A stretch of 64,000 bases of DNA from Bromus sterilis. Lineage: Eukaryota; Streptophyta; Magnoliopsida; Poales; Poaceae. Made by a program: the position numbers and the translations under genes. The notes under the pieces were generated by a model. That model was given only the letters and a program-made list of their open reading frames with translations. It made no database searches and was not told the DNA's origin. Every line of letters starts with the position of its first letter. Position 1 is the stretch's first letter. Location: the NCBI GenBank assembly GCA_950022295.1, contig OX465600.1, positions 22,481,282 to 22,545,281 of the forward strand, read 5' to 3'. Of the stretch, positions 1 through 11,203 are shown piece by piece.

Positions 1-406
1 GAAGGCGCTGGCCGACCGTCGCTCGTAGCTCGGGTCGGGACAGCCGGCGTCGAAGCTCGTTGATCAGCGGGTCCAAGGAATGAATATCGCCGGAGACGGC
101 AGATCTGGGGGAGAACCCGGGGAAAGGCACGGACCGCCGCCGCTGTCGCCGGTGTCGAAGCTTGTTTTTTTTTCTTACCAGCCCGTGGGCCTATGCGGCC
201 CGAGAAGGACACTGGCCCAAACAAACCAATGCTGAAAAACAAAGTGATTTCAACCCCCTCAAAAATAAATGTTATTTTAAATTACTAGTGGGTCCTTTGA
301 TTCAGAAGTGTTTTATCAGATTTTTTGAGGACCATATATTGTTGCTAACCATGTTTTAAAAAATGTGCGGATAAAAGAGGATCTAAAAAAATAGTTAAAA
401 AAAACT
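1..406. other. intergenic start of window, no gene called
   Basis: The first ~170 bases are GC-rich and could be the edge of a gene or element lying outside the window, but no frame gives a recognisable product. From about 170 the sequence turns AT-rich. I see nothing else I can support here. Confidence 0.4.
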
Positions 407-510
407 TTCTCCGTTCATAAATAGTATAAGATGTTTTAGATATTTCAATATAGACTACATACATACTGAAATGAGTGAACAAACGTATTAAAACGCGTTT
501 ATATACAACC
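407..510. mobile_element. Stowaway-like MITE remnant (one end)
   Basis: The stretch has the typical order of Triticeae Stowaway (Tc1/mariner-type) MITEs: a TCTCCGTTCATAAATA-like end, an 'atttcaatatagactacat' block, then 'aaatgagtgaac' and 'tatatacaacc'. The matching opposite terminus with CTCCCTCCG is not visible, so it is degenerate or truncated. The identification rests on resemblance to remembered family members. Confidence 0.5.
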
Positions 511-837
511 AATTAAGAAAAAGATAAACATATTATAATTATGAATGGAGGAAGGATGATTTAACGATTGCACATCTGAATATCGATATTCAATATGATT
601 GTAATGATCCCTAAGATAATATATGTTTGCAATGGTTGTGTTGTTTAGATTGTTTGAGCTGTAGGATTTACATATGACTTCGGATTGAGATGATCGAAAT
701 GGATAAATCATTCTCCTCAACGAGATAAAGAATATTCATGTTGAAGTATTTCCTAGTTAAGGTTTTCTTGAGTTTGCTATCACATTCCAAAGTTATGACC
801 TTCGAGACATCAAGTCTTCATCATGTAGTAAACTAGA
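511..837. other. AT-rich intergenic DNA
   Basis: AT-rich sequence with no coding frame, tandem repeat or clear element end that I can support. Confidence 0.5.
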
Positions 838-1242
838 AGTATACCCCGCGCGTTGCTGCGGGAATTGCTATGAAAACTATATGCATAAATAAAAAGTATA
901 AAAGTATGATACATCAAGTTGTCTAAGTGAAGATGCAACAGAAACATATGTGTGTATTAAAAATTATTAGGGTTGACAATAAAATGATTAAAATATGGTT
1001 AATATGAAGATTGCATATAAATATTAATAAATATATCAGTTGAGATGAGATGGACAATTGATTGGCTAAGAAATTGATGATGTGGATAGCTTGCATGTGA
1101 AGAGAGACCATTTAAATGACCTAAGTGGGTGACATGGATAATTGATTGGCTAAAAAAATAGATGATGTGGATAGCTTGCATGTTGAGATAGACAACTTAA
1201 ATGATCTATAGTGGGGTTTTGTTTTATAAAAGTATAGATATA
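838..1242. repeat. possible small non-autonomous element
   Basis: The stretch starts with 'ataccccgcgcgttgctgcggg', a sequence I associate with the ends of dispersed grass repeats, and finishes with 'ttttataaaagtatagata'. The interior is AT-rich and non-coding and contains a tandem duplication. I cannot see clean inverted termini or a target duplication, so the class (Helitron-like or other MITE) is undetermined and the boundaries are approximate. Confidence 0.3.
1045..1214. repeat. 85-bp tandem duplication
   Basis: Two adjacent copies of about 85 bp share 'gatgatgtggatagcttgc' at 1076 and 1161, as well as 'attgattggctaa' blocks upstream and 'ttaaatga' blocks downstream. The copies have diverged at several positions. 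Confidence 0.8.
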
Positions 1243-1790
1243 AAGGTGGGCCGAGAAAAAGATGAAAGATCAAATTATATAGAGTCGACAGTCAAGAACA
1301 AATTATGTATCACATGGGATCTTATGGTATGGTAAAAAAATGACAATTGTGCTTTGTATTCTAACTCATACTATGTGTTGTACATGTTTATGTGGATTAG
1401 GTGCTTCACATGGCTAGAAAAAATTCAAGTAGCCATATAAAGATGACATCAAGTGTGATGGTAATGAAGTTATATGATGGCAAGTTTATAATAGGCATCT
1501 CACAGGATTACATGCTTGAAACTTGTGGATGATCACGTGGTAGCACATGTGAAGATGATATACAATGCAATGCAATGAAAAATTATGTGCAAAATTATCC
1601 ATAAGAGACATTAGTGCGAAAAAGTACGTACTGTGTAGTATATTTCTCCCATGTCTATAACACAGTGAGTTGTTTAACATTTGCAAAACATAGTTGAGCC
1701 AACTTACTTATTGTAAACAAATGAGCACACAAAACACAACACACACAATAAGACATGAAAAGGTGGCCGATCATAATGCCAACATTTCGT
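1243..1790. other. 3' flank of the P450 gene
   Basis: AT-rich DNA downstream of the P450 stop codon (the gene is on the minus strand). I see no strong canonical AATAAA on the minus strand near the stop, so the 3' UTR end cannot be placed. Confidence 0.4.
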
Positions 1791-4700
1791 TTAATCACTC
1801 ATATGCAGTGTTGGCACCAATATGAGTGGAGTCTTCTTTCGAATGGTTAGTGCCCCTTCCTCTTCCATGCTTAGATCCTCAATATTCACTCCAGGTGGGA
1901 GCTCCCAGTTGAAGCAGTAAAGCATGTTGGCTAGGATGAATTGTACATTTGCCACACCCATGTCCATTCCTGGACAGATGCGTAGCCCTGAGCCGAAGGG
2001 CAAAAGCTCGAAATGTGACCCATTGAAGTCAATATCTGTGTCCTCAAAACGTTCAGGGTAAAACTCCTCCGGGTCCTTCCAGACATTGGGATCCCTGGCA
2101 ATAGCCCATGCATTCACAATAATCCTTGTCTTGGCTGGGATATCGTATCCTGCAATTTGAATCTTTCGTAGGGTCTCCCTTGGAACCAGCAACCCCGCAG
2201 GGAGATGCAGCCTTAGGATCTCCTTGACAACCAATCTCAAGTAATTTAGCTTGGACATATCTTCATATTTCACTCTCTCTTTCTTCCCTACCGCAGCTCT
2301 AATTTCTTCTTGTACCTTCTTAAGCACCCCTGGGTGCCGAATTAGCTCCACCATTGCCCAGTTTACTGTTATTGCACTAGTAACATTGCCAGCTATGAAA
2401 GTGTCCTGAAACATATGTATTCACATGAGAAACATATATTGGGTGCTAGTCGCACACAAAGTTGAACCAAATAATAATTTCTCCTTTCCAAAAAGGAGTT
2501 CTATTAGCATCATCTACAACAAGTGAGATAATTAATATTACCATGAGGATAGCCTTGACATGATCCCTAGTGATCTTATTGTGCTTCTTCCAAAGGTCTA
2601 TAAGTTCTTCCACGAGTGCTGAACCGCAATTTTCATCATGTTTTCTTCCAGTGGGTTCTTCATCAGCGTAATGCTCGATGACCTGTTCGAAGAATCCATC
2701 AAGCTTCTCAAAGATCTTCTGCCGACGGGCCTTGATGCCCGTAATATGGTCAAAGAGGCTGCCAACAGCGTTGTCAAAGAAATCCTCGGCAGAGAAGCTG
2801 CTCAGCATATCAATGGCCTCATTCATAACGGGGACCAACTGTCCCTTGAATTTCGCTGCGGCGCGGTTTCCACCAAAAACAAATGAGCCAAAAATCCCGT
2901 CCAATGTGCCAGAGATATAGTCAGGAACAGGTACCGGGTTTGGCCCCATACTGGTGAGGTTCTTCACCAGCTTTTCCGCCTAATCATTAAAACAAGTAGA
3001 AATTAATAGGAGTACCACAGTCGTCGTTCCCTATTAATTCTCAATCTTTTCCGATTCTTAGACTAATAGTTTCTGTTCAGTTTCGGACTACAACCCTCTC
3101 TCTACATTGACTAAAATTCTCGCAAAATAATAATAATAATAAAACTCTCACAAAATAATAATAATAATAATAATAATAAAACAATCGCAAAAAAATAGTA
3201 CTATACTAGTGTTCATTCTAGAAAAATCAAACGACCCTCTCTCTACATGACAAAAACTCTCGCAAAATAATAATAATAAAACTCTCGCAAAACAATAATA
3301 ATAAAACACTCACAAAATAATAGTACTATAGCTAATATAAATTCTAGAAAAATGAACCCTGCCTAGCCATCAGGTGTGAATTATACAGCTAGGATGAAAC
3401 ATGAGATTATTCTATTCGTACATTTAGTTGTCACAACTCACAGTTAACTTCTCTGCTGGCGCATTTGGAGTGTGCGCTCAGATGTTACTCATGGCAAACA
3501 ATACACGCCGGTGGAGGCGGCGGTTGTTTTTTTGGACAGCTATTTGAAGTCACTGAGATTATCGGGACAGTACACTACTGAGCAAATGATCAAGGGAAAG
3601 ATGAACGTGGCCCAGGAAACAGAAGCCCGGCCTGTATCTCCTCCGGTGGAAGAACCCTGGACCCCGCCGCCGGTAGGTTATGTTGCACTGTCGGTCGATG
3701 GATCCTTCCAGCCATTGGATGGGTCGGCAGCTATGGGGATGTTGTTGCGCCGTCATGATGGCTCTATCATTTTCTCGGCGTACAGGGTTCTTTTCAACTG
3801 CAAGGATGCACTAGAGGCGGAAATTTATGCAATAATGCAGGGTATGGCGTTGGCCCTGCAGCACTCCGCTCTACCAGTTTGGATTCAATCAGATTCTTCG
3901 GTTGCATTATCGTCTCTCGTCGATACAAGTTTGTCCAAATCCTTATATGGCCATCTGGTTGCTGAAATAAAGTCTTTTATGGAGGAAAGGGAGTTCATTC
4001 CGAAGAAAATTACTAGAAGTCAAAATAGGGTTGCAGATTGTTTGGCCTCTTATAGCCGCACCGGGTCTTGTACTGCAGTGTGGTTGCAAGGAGTTCCGCC
4101 GTGTATAACGGAACTTGAGCCACGGAATTGTATCCCTATAATCATGGAATAAACTTTCTTTTTTCCCGCAAAAAAAAACTTACAACTATCTACCACGGAT
4201 GCACGTGACACGTACACCTGAACTCTTTCAAAGGGACTCAGGGTGTATAAGATTAAACTTTACGATCTAAATGTTGGAAGACTATCATTTAACTAACATA
4301 TGTTTATATTTTTCCTAAAAATATATATCCTTCAAATTCTATGTTTGCAGTAGAGATAATTATCTAGTGTTGGTATTAATAATTATGCCTAAACTAATTA
4401 TGCTAATAAATCTCCATAACTTTCTCATGAGAAAGAAGTTATCTTCACAATTATGCTTACAGGCATCAGAGGAGATATATAAGTATATCGTTAACTAATA
4501 AATATTTATATGTTTTGTGGATGATGGAAATAGCCTTTAAAATTCTGTAGTATGCAAGAAACCTTTCATAATCGTATACAATAGAGTGCCTTATATATAC
4601 ACCTACCAAAATCATAACTCCTAGATCATCACAAATGCATACCTCTAGGTTATAATATGAACAAAATTTTTATCTCTCCTATTTAATTTCTCTATATTAT

Positions 4701-5794
4701 ATAAAATATTTGTATCTGTGTTTTCCATTTTATATTTGTATTTTTATTTTTATCTCTAGAATATGAACAAGCCCAAGAAGGCAATTGCGTATATTTCCAC
4801 TTAAGATTTTCTTGCACATACTCCATTTCATACACGTAGAATCACATTTCTTTGTCTCTTCGTGTATACTTAGTACATGTAAAGAAACATCTACTGTCAA
4901 CAAGATTATGTTTCTTGGTAGACTAAGAACTGACATTGTTAAGTTTTTTCATGTTTAGTCTTTATTATATAACACCAAATTAAGTACATATGTACAAATA
5001 TGGGAGTAGCATATTTGTAGACCTAATGTTGCACCAAAGTATGTACTTTTACTGATAAAAGTGTATGGTCTATGTAAATAATTAAACTGCAGATAACACT
5101 CCTGAATTGGTGGACTCTACTAATACCATAAACAATCCAATTGCTCACCATCTGAATTCTGTGTACTGAGATAATATCACATACATATCCATTATGCAAG
5201 ATCGATCTACGTGTACTTTAACTTTGGAAGTGTTATTTGTGTATGCTCATGCATGGGTTAAAGACTCTTATTATATGAGATTTCCCTAATTCATAAAATC
5301 AGCCACCTGCGCACCTGGGCATCTCGAGCGTAGCAAGCGGCCTGTACGCGGCGCTTGCTGAGCAGCTCGAGGATGAAAAGCTTGCGCATCTCCCGGACGT
5401 AGTCGCCGTAGGGGGCGAAGATGACGTCCTTGTAGCCGTAGGACAGCAACCGAGGCCCGGCCGAGGGGGGCCGGCCGGAGCAGTCCACGTTGTGGGTCTG
5501 GAGAGCCTCGCGTGCGGCCTCCGGCGAGGATAGCACCACCGTCGGGACCATACCTAGCCGCAGCATCATCACTGGCCCGTGCCGCCTTGAGAGCGCCATC
5601 AGGCTCCGGTGGGGCAGCGGGCCGATCTGGTGCAGGTTACCGACGATGGGCAGCTTCCAGGGCCCTGGTGGCAGCCTATTGCTGCCGGACCTGCCCCAAA
5701 GCCTGTGTAGGAGGAGGAGGGAGAGGAGTGGGAGAATGACTAGCAGAAGCTGCCATTGCTGGGGTAGGAGTTCTTGCAGCTGAGAAGCCCCCAT
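1791..5794 (-). CDS. cytochrome P450, CYP71 clan (CYP71E1-like)
   Basis: Heme-thiolate monooxygenase, expected on the ER membrane. Modelled exons on the minus strand: 5794-5315 (160 codons), 2979-2542 (146 codons) and 2405-1791 (204 codons plus stop), all joined in phase 0 at GT/AG sites; total 510 aa, a normal length. Visible landmarks in order: N-terminal hydrophobic anchor (residues ~12-30), proline hinge PPGPWKLP, I-helix AGNVTS, K-helix EILR (ExxR), PERF (PERFED), and heme loop FGSGLRICPG with the cysteine ligand. The I-helix lacks the usual acid before Thr. N-terminal and C-terminal blocks resemble sorghum CYP71E1 (4-hydroxyphenylacetaldehyde oxime metabolism), but substrate cannot be assigned from sequence alone. 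The start is the first ATG, about 50 bp after a TATA-like box. Intron 1 is 2.3 kb and holds a LINE fragment; intron 2 is 136 bp. No frameshift or internal stop is seen, so it may be functional. Confidence 0.9.
3118..3325. repeat. (AAT)n-rich microsatellite cluster in P450 intron 1
   Basis: Several runs of AAT/ATA triplets (up to about nine units) alternate with 'aaactctcgcaaaa' spacers, and the longer compound unit repeats at least four times. It lies inside intron 1 of the P450 and is probably length-variable. Confidence 0.8.
3432..4179 (+). pseudogene. 5'-truncated LINE 3' end with RNase H-like domain
   Basis: The plus strand has an open frame from about 3445 to 4152. It begins with a WRIWSVR-like segment typical of the zf-RVT/RNase H junction of plant LINE proteins and continues into an RVT_3-type RNase H-like domain: YVALSVDGSF, a downstream AEIYA segment, QSDSS and a C-terminal NRVADCLA. 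A short tail ending in an A run (4169-4178) follows the stop, as expected for a non-LTR retrotransposon 3' end. The reverse transcriptase and endonuclease parts are absent, so this is a dead 5'-truncated copy. It is antisense to the P450, within intron 1. A possible short target duplication 'aactt' flanks it, but that is weak. Confidence 0.8.
4180..5314. other. remainder of P450 intron 1
   Basis: AT-rich intronic sequence between the LINE fragment and exon 1. No further coding frame or element end is evident. The donor site (CAG|GTGCGC on the minus strand) is at 5314-5315. Confidence 0.6.
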
Positions 5795-5842
5795 TGTTCT
5801 ACTCTTGCGTGATGTGTGGCTTTGGCTGGGGCCTCGGGTGGG

Positions 5843-5852
5843 TTTAAATAGA
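5843..5852 (-). promoter_or_regulatory. TATA-like box of the P450 gene
   Basis: On the minus strand this reads TATTTAAACC-like, about 50 bp upstream of the ATG at 5794. The spacing fits a plant core promoter with a short 5' UTR. Only about 220 bp separate it from the copia 3' LTR, so distal promoter sequence has been displaced. Confidence 0.55.
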
Positions 5853-6077
5853 ACGTTTCTGTGCCCTTTCTTAGGCGTTTTAAATTAAAGCTCCTTTGTA
5901 TCAGTTGGTCAAGTCATATTAAGCCTGGTCTTTGAGAAAATGCAATGGGTGGGCGGCAGTAGAAGCCACAGTTTCTGTTAAACAAAGAAACAAAAGAAGT
6001 AGCAAAGCGTTTGGTACTAATAAAGAGTTCAAGGACTTGTCGCTTGTGCCGTACGTCTACCATGTGATGATACCCTC

Positions 6078-6223
6078 TGTTATACGTAATGATGTGGGAG
6101 GAACCGGCACAACCCTCAACCGGGGTGGCCTATCACATATATATGAGGGGTACAATGTTACATTACAAGTTCAATACGGATACGTATGGAATACACAGTT
6201 GGGATAGGATACGAAGTCTAACA
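6078..6223 (-). repeat. copia 3' LTR
   Basis: This is the downstream LTR in the element's own (minus) orientation. It differs from the other LTR at two sites ('ggtacaat' versus 'ggtaaaat', and 'agttcaat' versus 'agtccaat'). It faces the P450 promoter directly. Confidence 0.95.
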
Positions 6224-6236
6224 CCCTCCCTCAATC
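6224..6236 (-). other. copia polypurine tract
   Basis: On the minus strand this reads as a purine-rich run (GATTGAGGGAGGG) directly abutting the 3' LTR, the expected place for the plus-strand primer of reverse transcription. Confidence 0.8.
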
Positions 6237-9200
6237 TTAGCCACTTCCTAATGAATCTAGAAGAGTAAGATTGCGCCTACAAGCCTCAAACTGTGGTAGA
6301 GGTAATGGCTTGGTGAAGATGTCTGCAAGTTGATCTTTTGAAGAGATGAACTGATTTGTAGTAGCTTGTGTGCAACACGTTCCCTCACAAAGTGATAGTC
6401 AACTTCAATGTGTTTTGTTCGGGCATGAAATACCGGATTGGCTGAGAGGTATGTAGCACCGATGTTGTCACACCAAAGGACTCGAGACTGTGGTTGAGAA
6501 ATACCCAACTCATCCAGCAATGACTGTACCCAGATAAGCTCTGCAGTGGCATTGGCAACAGACTTGTATTCTGCTTCAGTACTGCTGCGAGACACTGTGG
6601 CTTGTTTTCGAGCATTCCAGGCGATCAAATTCGGACAGAAGAACACAGCATAGCCCCCCGTGGATCGCCTGTCATCAGGACTGCCAGCCCAGTCCGCATC
6701 AGAGTAGGCCGAGAGAACCCCAGAAGGACTCGGCCGAAGATAACGCATGATACAAGTCATAGGACACTGTGAGTCGTACATAACGCATGATGCGTTTGAC
6801 AGCAGACCAATGAGTGTCACGAGGCGCATGAAGATACTGACAAACCTTGTTGACGGCAAAAGAAATATCAGGTTGCGTGATCGTCAGATACTGAAGACCT
6901 CCAACAATACTCATGTACTTTGTAGCATCCTCAGCGAACAATAGCTCACCATCAACAGCGGTGATCTTGTCAGTAGCAGACATAGGTGTTGTAGTCGTCT
7001 TGCACTTAAGCATCCCTGCTCGTTGCAACAAATCCAAAGAATACTTCTTCTGTGTCATAAGCAAACCATCAGCAGAAGAAGCAACTTCTATGCCCAAAAA
7101 GAAGTGAAGTTTGCCAAGATCTTTGACAGCAAAATCAGCACCAATAGCTCGAACAAGGGCATCTGCAGCGGACGAAGAGGAGCTGACAAGAATAATATCA
7201 TCTACATAAACCAATAGGTACATAGTAACCTCGTGCTTCTGAAGAAGAAACAATGATGAATCAGCAGCAGAGGGAGCAAACCCATGAGCACGAAGGGTTG
7301 TGGCAAGACGAGCATGCCAGGCACGGGGAGCTTGCTTCATACCAAAGAGCGCTTTGGTAAGACGACATATGTGATCGAGACGCTCAGGATCAACAAAACC
7401 AGGAGGCTGCCGCATATAGACCTCCTCCTCCAATAAGCCATGAAGAAAAGCATTATGTACGTCAAGCTGACTAAGAGACCAACCTCTAGTAACCGCAAGT
7501 GATAGAAGAAGTCTGATTGTTGTAGGCTTGACCACGGGACTGAAAGTGTCTTCATAATCAAGACCATAACGTTGCCGAAAACCTCTAGCAACAAGACGCG
7601 CTTTGTAACGCTCAAGAGATCCATCTGAATGCTTCTTCACCTTGAACACCCATTTAGAATCAATAACATTGACCCTAGACGGTGGAGGCACAAGGGTCCA
7701 TGTCTCATTGCGAATAAGAGAATCATACTCCTGCTCCATAGCCTCACGCCAGTAAGGGATACTCAGCGCAGCTTGATACGTACGTGGCTCGGCAGAGGGG
7801 TCCGCAAGAGCAGCTGACATACATGCAGCATACCAGGCAACGGTGCCATCGGTTCGCTGCTTCGGACGAACAGTGCCACTGCGACTGCGCGTATGAGGTC
7901 GCAGGCCAGCAGGGACAGTCGAGATCGGTGGAGCGGCCGATGATGAGCCGGAGGACTCCGACGGAGAAGGCCCAGCCGGCGATGGACTGGGACAAGGCGC
8001 TACACCAGGCGACTGGTGCAGAGTGAGAAGGAGTGGGCCGGTCGACGCAGGCGGTGGGCTGTTAGGTGTCTCAGGCCGTGCAGGCGACGAAGGCGCGGAC
8101 GACACAGGCGTCCTGGGCAGAGCCGGCGACGCGGGTGCAGCAGGGGGGGTCCTCATCCTGTCCAGAAGGAACGACGGTTGGTGCTGCATGGTCAGCACGC
8201 GGACCGAGGCCATGCAGAGAAGCAACGGGATCGACATGCGCCAACGTGGGTGATGAGGACGAAGTCGAGTCAAGCAGCGCCAAGCGGGCACCGCGCCCAG
8301 TTCCTGCACCATGGTTAGGTAGCAACACAGGAGAGTATGCAATATCATCAAATTGGTCAGCGACAATGGGAGATGAATGCATGGGTAGACACTCGGTGTT
8401 GGACACAGGAAGTTTGGCGAAGGGAAAAACATGCTCATCAAACACAACATCCCGAGAGATGTAGACACGATTAGTGGGAACATGAAGACATTTATAGCCT
8501 TTGTGAAGCGAACTATAGCCAAGAAAGACACATTTCTTGGACCAAAATTCGAGCTTACGTTTGTCGTAGGGGCGGAGATGCGGCCAGCAAGCACACCCAA
8601 ACACTTTAAGAAAAGTATAATCAGGCAGTTCATGAAAAAGAATCTCAACAGGTGTCTTCATGTTTAGAACACGAGTGGGTGTACGGTTGATGAGAAAACA
8701 GGCAGTGGTGAAGGCATCACTCCAAAATCTAAAAGGAACAGACGCATGGGCCAAAAGGGTGAGACCAGTTTCAACAATATGACAATGCTTACGTTCGACG
8801 GAGCCATTCTGCTTATGTGTATGTGGACATGCTAAACGATGTGAAATCCCAAGCTGCTGAAAAAAAGAGTTGAGGTTGCGATACTCGCCGCCCCAATCCG
8901 ATTGCACATGAACAATTTTATGCTTGAGAAGACGTTCAACATGTTTTTGGAACTGGACAAAAATATCAAACACATCAGATTTGCGCTTAATAAGATAAAG
9001 CCAAGTAAACCGACTATAAGTATCAATGAAACTGACATAATAATTATGGCCACTGACAGAAGTCTGGGCAGGACCCCACACATCTGAAAACACTAGTTCA
9101 AGAGGATGTTTAACTTCACGACTAGACTCCGAAAAAGGAAGTTGATGACTCTTCCCCTGCTGACAAGCATCACACACAGCTACATCTTTATTACTAGGCA

Positions 9201-10956
9201 TGCTAGGAAGCTCATGACGACGCAAAACATGACGGACGATAGGCGTGGCTGGATGACCAAGACGAGAATGCCACTGTGATGACGACACCCGAACGCCGCT
9301 GAAGACCCGAGAGACTGTAGGTGACTCCAAGCGGTAGAGACCATCACAAAGGCGCCCACTAAGGAGCACGTCCCGCGTGTCCCGATCCTTTACAAAAAGA
9401 TCAAAAGGGTGAAATTCGCAAAGCACATTATTATCATAAGTGAGCTTAGGAACAGAAAGAAGATTGCGTGTCACAGAGGGAACTCTAAAAATATTACGAA
9501 GTTCAAGAGACCTAGCGGCATGACTAGTGATGAGAGATGCTTGACCAACATGAGATATTGCCATACCTGCTCCATTGGCGGTGTAGACCTTGTCGGGACC
9601 ATGATAAGGCTCGCGTGTGTCTAGGAGACCGAGCTCATTTGTCAGGTGGTCCGTAGCCCCAGTATCCATGTACCAGTGGGGGTCGATGGAGTATGACTGA
9701 GTATGACCCTGCTGCTCCTTGGACTTCCCCGCCGGGCGGTCAGCCATAGCAACTTGACGCTCATTGTTCCTCGTATCCTTGCCGTCATTGCCGAGGCCGA
9801 GGAAGCTCCGCTGAAACCGACGATGGCATTTGGAGACCCAGTGACCCTCACGGCCACAAAGCTGGCACACCTTCTCACGACCACAGAGTTGGCACGCCCT
9901 ATTGGGGCGACCATCTGTACTTGACGACGATAGTGCTTGAGGCGAGCTGACAGTGCCCTTGCCCGAGCTAGATGGCGGAGCAGAAGGGCCGTGACCTCCC
10001 CTGTAGACCGCGTTCGTGGAGGGACCGCCGTGGACACGAGAAGTACGGCGCGCCTCCACGCGCTGCTCAGTGAGAAGAAGACGCGAGTAGAGCTCGTGCG
10101 CCATCATAGGATTGGCACGGTCGTTGACAACCTCGACCAAGCCATCATACTCCTCATTGAGACCATTGACGATATAGGAGGTGAACTCGGCGTCGGTGAG
10201 GGGCTGACCAATGGATGCTAGCGTGTCGGCGAGGGACTTGACCTTTTTGTAGTAGGCGGTCGCCGACTCGTTGAGCTTCTCACAGTCACCAAGTGTGCGA
10301 CGCAGGGCACTGGCACGCGCCTGCGACTGCGATGCAAAGGAGCGCTCCAGGGTGGTCCAGGCCTCTTGAGAGGTTTTGGCGAAGACGATCACCCCGGACA
10401 CCGCCGGGGTGAGCGATCCCTGGATGGCCGAGAGATTTGCCTGATCTTGCCCCGTCCAGACACGGGGCGCCGGATTGTAGACCGGGCCGTTCACGCTGTC
10501 CACCAGCGTGGGAGGGCAAGGCAGGGTGCCGTCAACATAGCCGAGCAGGTGATGGCTCCCAAGGAGCGGATGAACCTGCGCGCGCCAGAAGATATAGTTA
10601 TCCGGCGTGAGCTTGACGGTGATGAGGTGGCCAAAGTGAAACGGCGCCGGAAGTGGTCCGGTGGTGAAGACTGCCGGAGGCGCATAGGCCATAGGGGCAG
10701 AAGCTTCGGTCGAGGGCAGCGCCGCCGTGGCCGCGGATGCATGGGCCGCCGGCTCGAGGGCCAGAAGCGGGGCAGTCGCGGGAGAGGAGGCAGCAGCCAA
10801 TGGCGCCGGCGACGACGAGCCCGTCGTCGGGAAGGAAAACAACGACCCTACAGACAGCGTACCGATCTGGGACGTCGGCACGGCGGCACGATCGATCGGC
10901 ATGTTGAGGAGGGCAGCGAGGGAGGCCGGGATAGCCCCGGCGGTGGCGTAGGTCAT
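6237..10956 (-). pseudogene. copia gag-pol polyprotein, frameshifted
   Basis: From the likely start ATG at 10956 the minus strand encodes, in order: a gag domain; a CCHC zinc knuckle (CQLCGREGHW.., near 9830-9875); an aspartic protease with DTGA (near 9660); an integrase with HSRLGH and CDACQQ zinc-binding segments and a DDE core (about 9260-8700); a reverse transcriptase with YVDD (near 7200); and RNase H with DADWAG and STEAEY (about 6700-6400). Three breaks interrupt it: a shift at a run of seven Gs near 8150 between integrase and RT, a 10-bp insertion near 6750 between RT and RNase H, and a small deletion near 6345 close to the C-terminus, after which the old frame runs on to a stop at 6237-6239. 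No single frame spans the polyprotein, so it is inactive. Confidence 0.9.
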
Positions 10957-11042
10957 GGCGGCGGAAGCTTGGGAGATCGTAGAGGACAGCAGCGGGCGGC
11001 CTGGAGAACCTAGGCGGCGGCGGCAGAGAAGCCCTAACCTAA

Positions 11043-11052
11043 TCTGATACCA
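11043..11052 (-). other. copia primer-binding site (tRNA-iMet)
   Basis: On the minus strand this reads TGGTATCAGA immediately after the 5' LTR. It matches the 3' end of plant initiator methionine tRNA, the usual primer for Ty1/copia elements. Confidence 0.9.
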
Positions 11053-11198
11053 TGTTATACGTAATGATGTGGGAGGAACCGGCACAACCCTCAACCGGGG
11101 TGGCCTATCACATATATATGAGGGGTAAAATGTTACATTACAAGTCCAATACGGATACGTATGGAATACACAGTTGGGATAGGATACGAAGTCTAACA
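11053..11198 (-). repeat. copia 5' LTR
   Basis: Upstream LTR of the element (minus orientation), 146 bp, flanked outside by the CCCTC target duplication and inside by the primer-binding site. Confidence 0.95.
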
Positions 11199-11203
11199 CC
11201 CTC

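Larger units (their letters stand above)
6078..11198 (-). mobile_element. Ty1/copia LTR retrotransposon, complete ends
   Basis: The 5121-bp element runs on the minus strand. Both 146-bp LTRs begin TGTTATACG and end TCTAACA on the plus strand, giving a TGTTA/TAACA terminal inverted repeat. A 5-bp target duplication CCCTC lies at 6073-6077 and 11199-11203. The internal order gag, protease, integrase, reverse transcriptase, RNase H is diagnostic for copia. The LTRs differ at only 2 of 146 positions, so insertion is recent: about 0.5 million years if a rate of 1.3e-8 per site per year applies. The polyprotein is frameshifted, so this copy cannot be autonomous. The element sits about 280 bp upstream of the P450 ATG in the same orientation. 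Confidence 0.96.

Noticed and set aside
4200..5290. Additional P450 exon in intron 1
   Set aside because: Exons 1 and 2 join in phase 0 with continuous P450 homology, and no coding-like segment lies between them.
9600..11013. Plus-strand open frames within the copia gag region
   Set aside because: These are shadows of the gag-pol coding strand in GC-rich sequence; the minus strand carries all recognisable domains.
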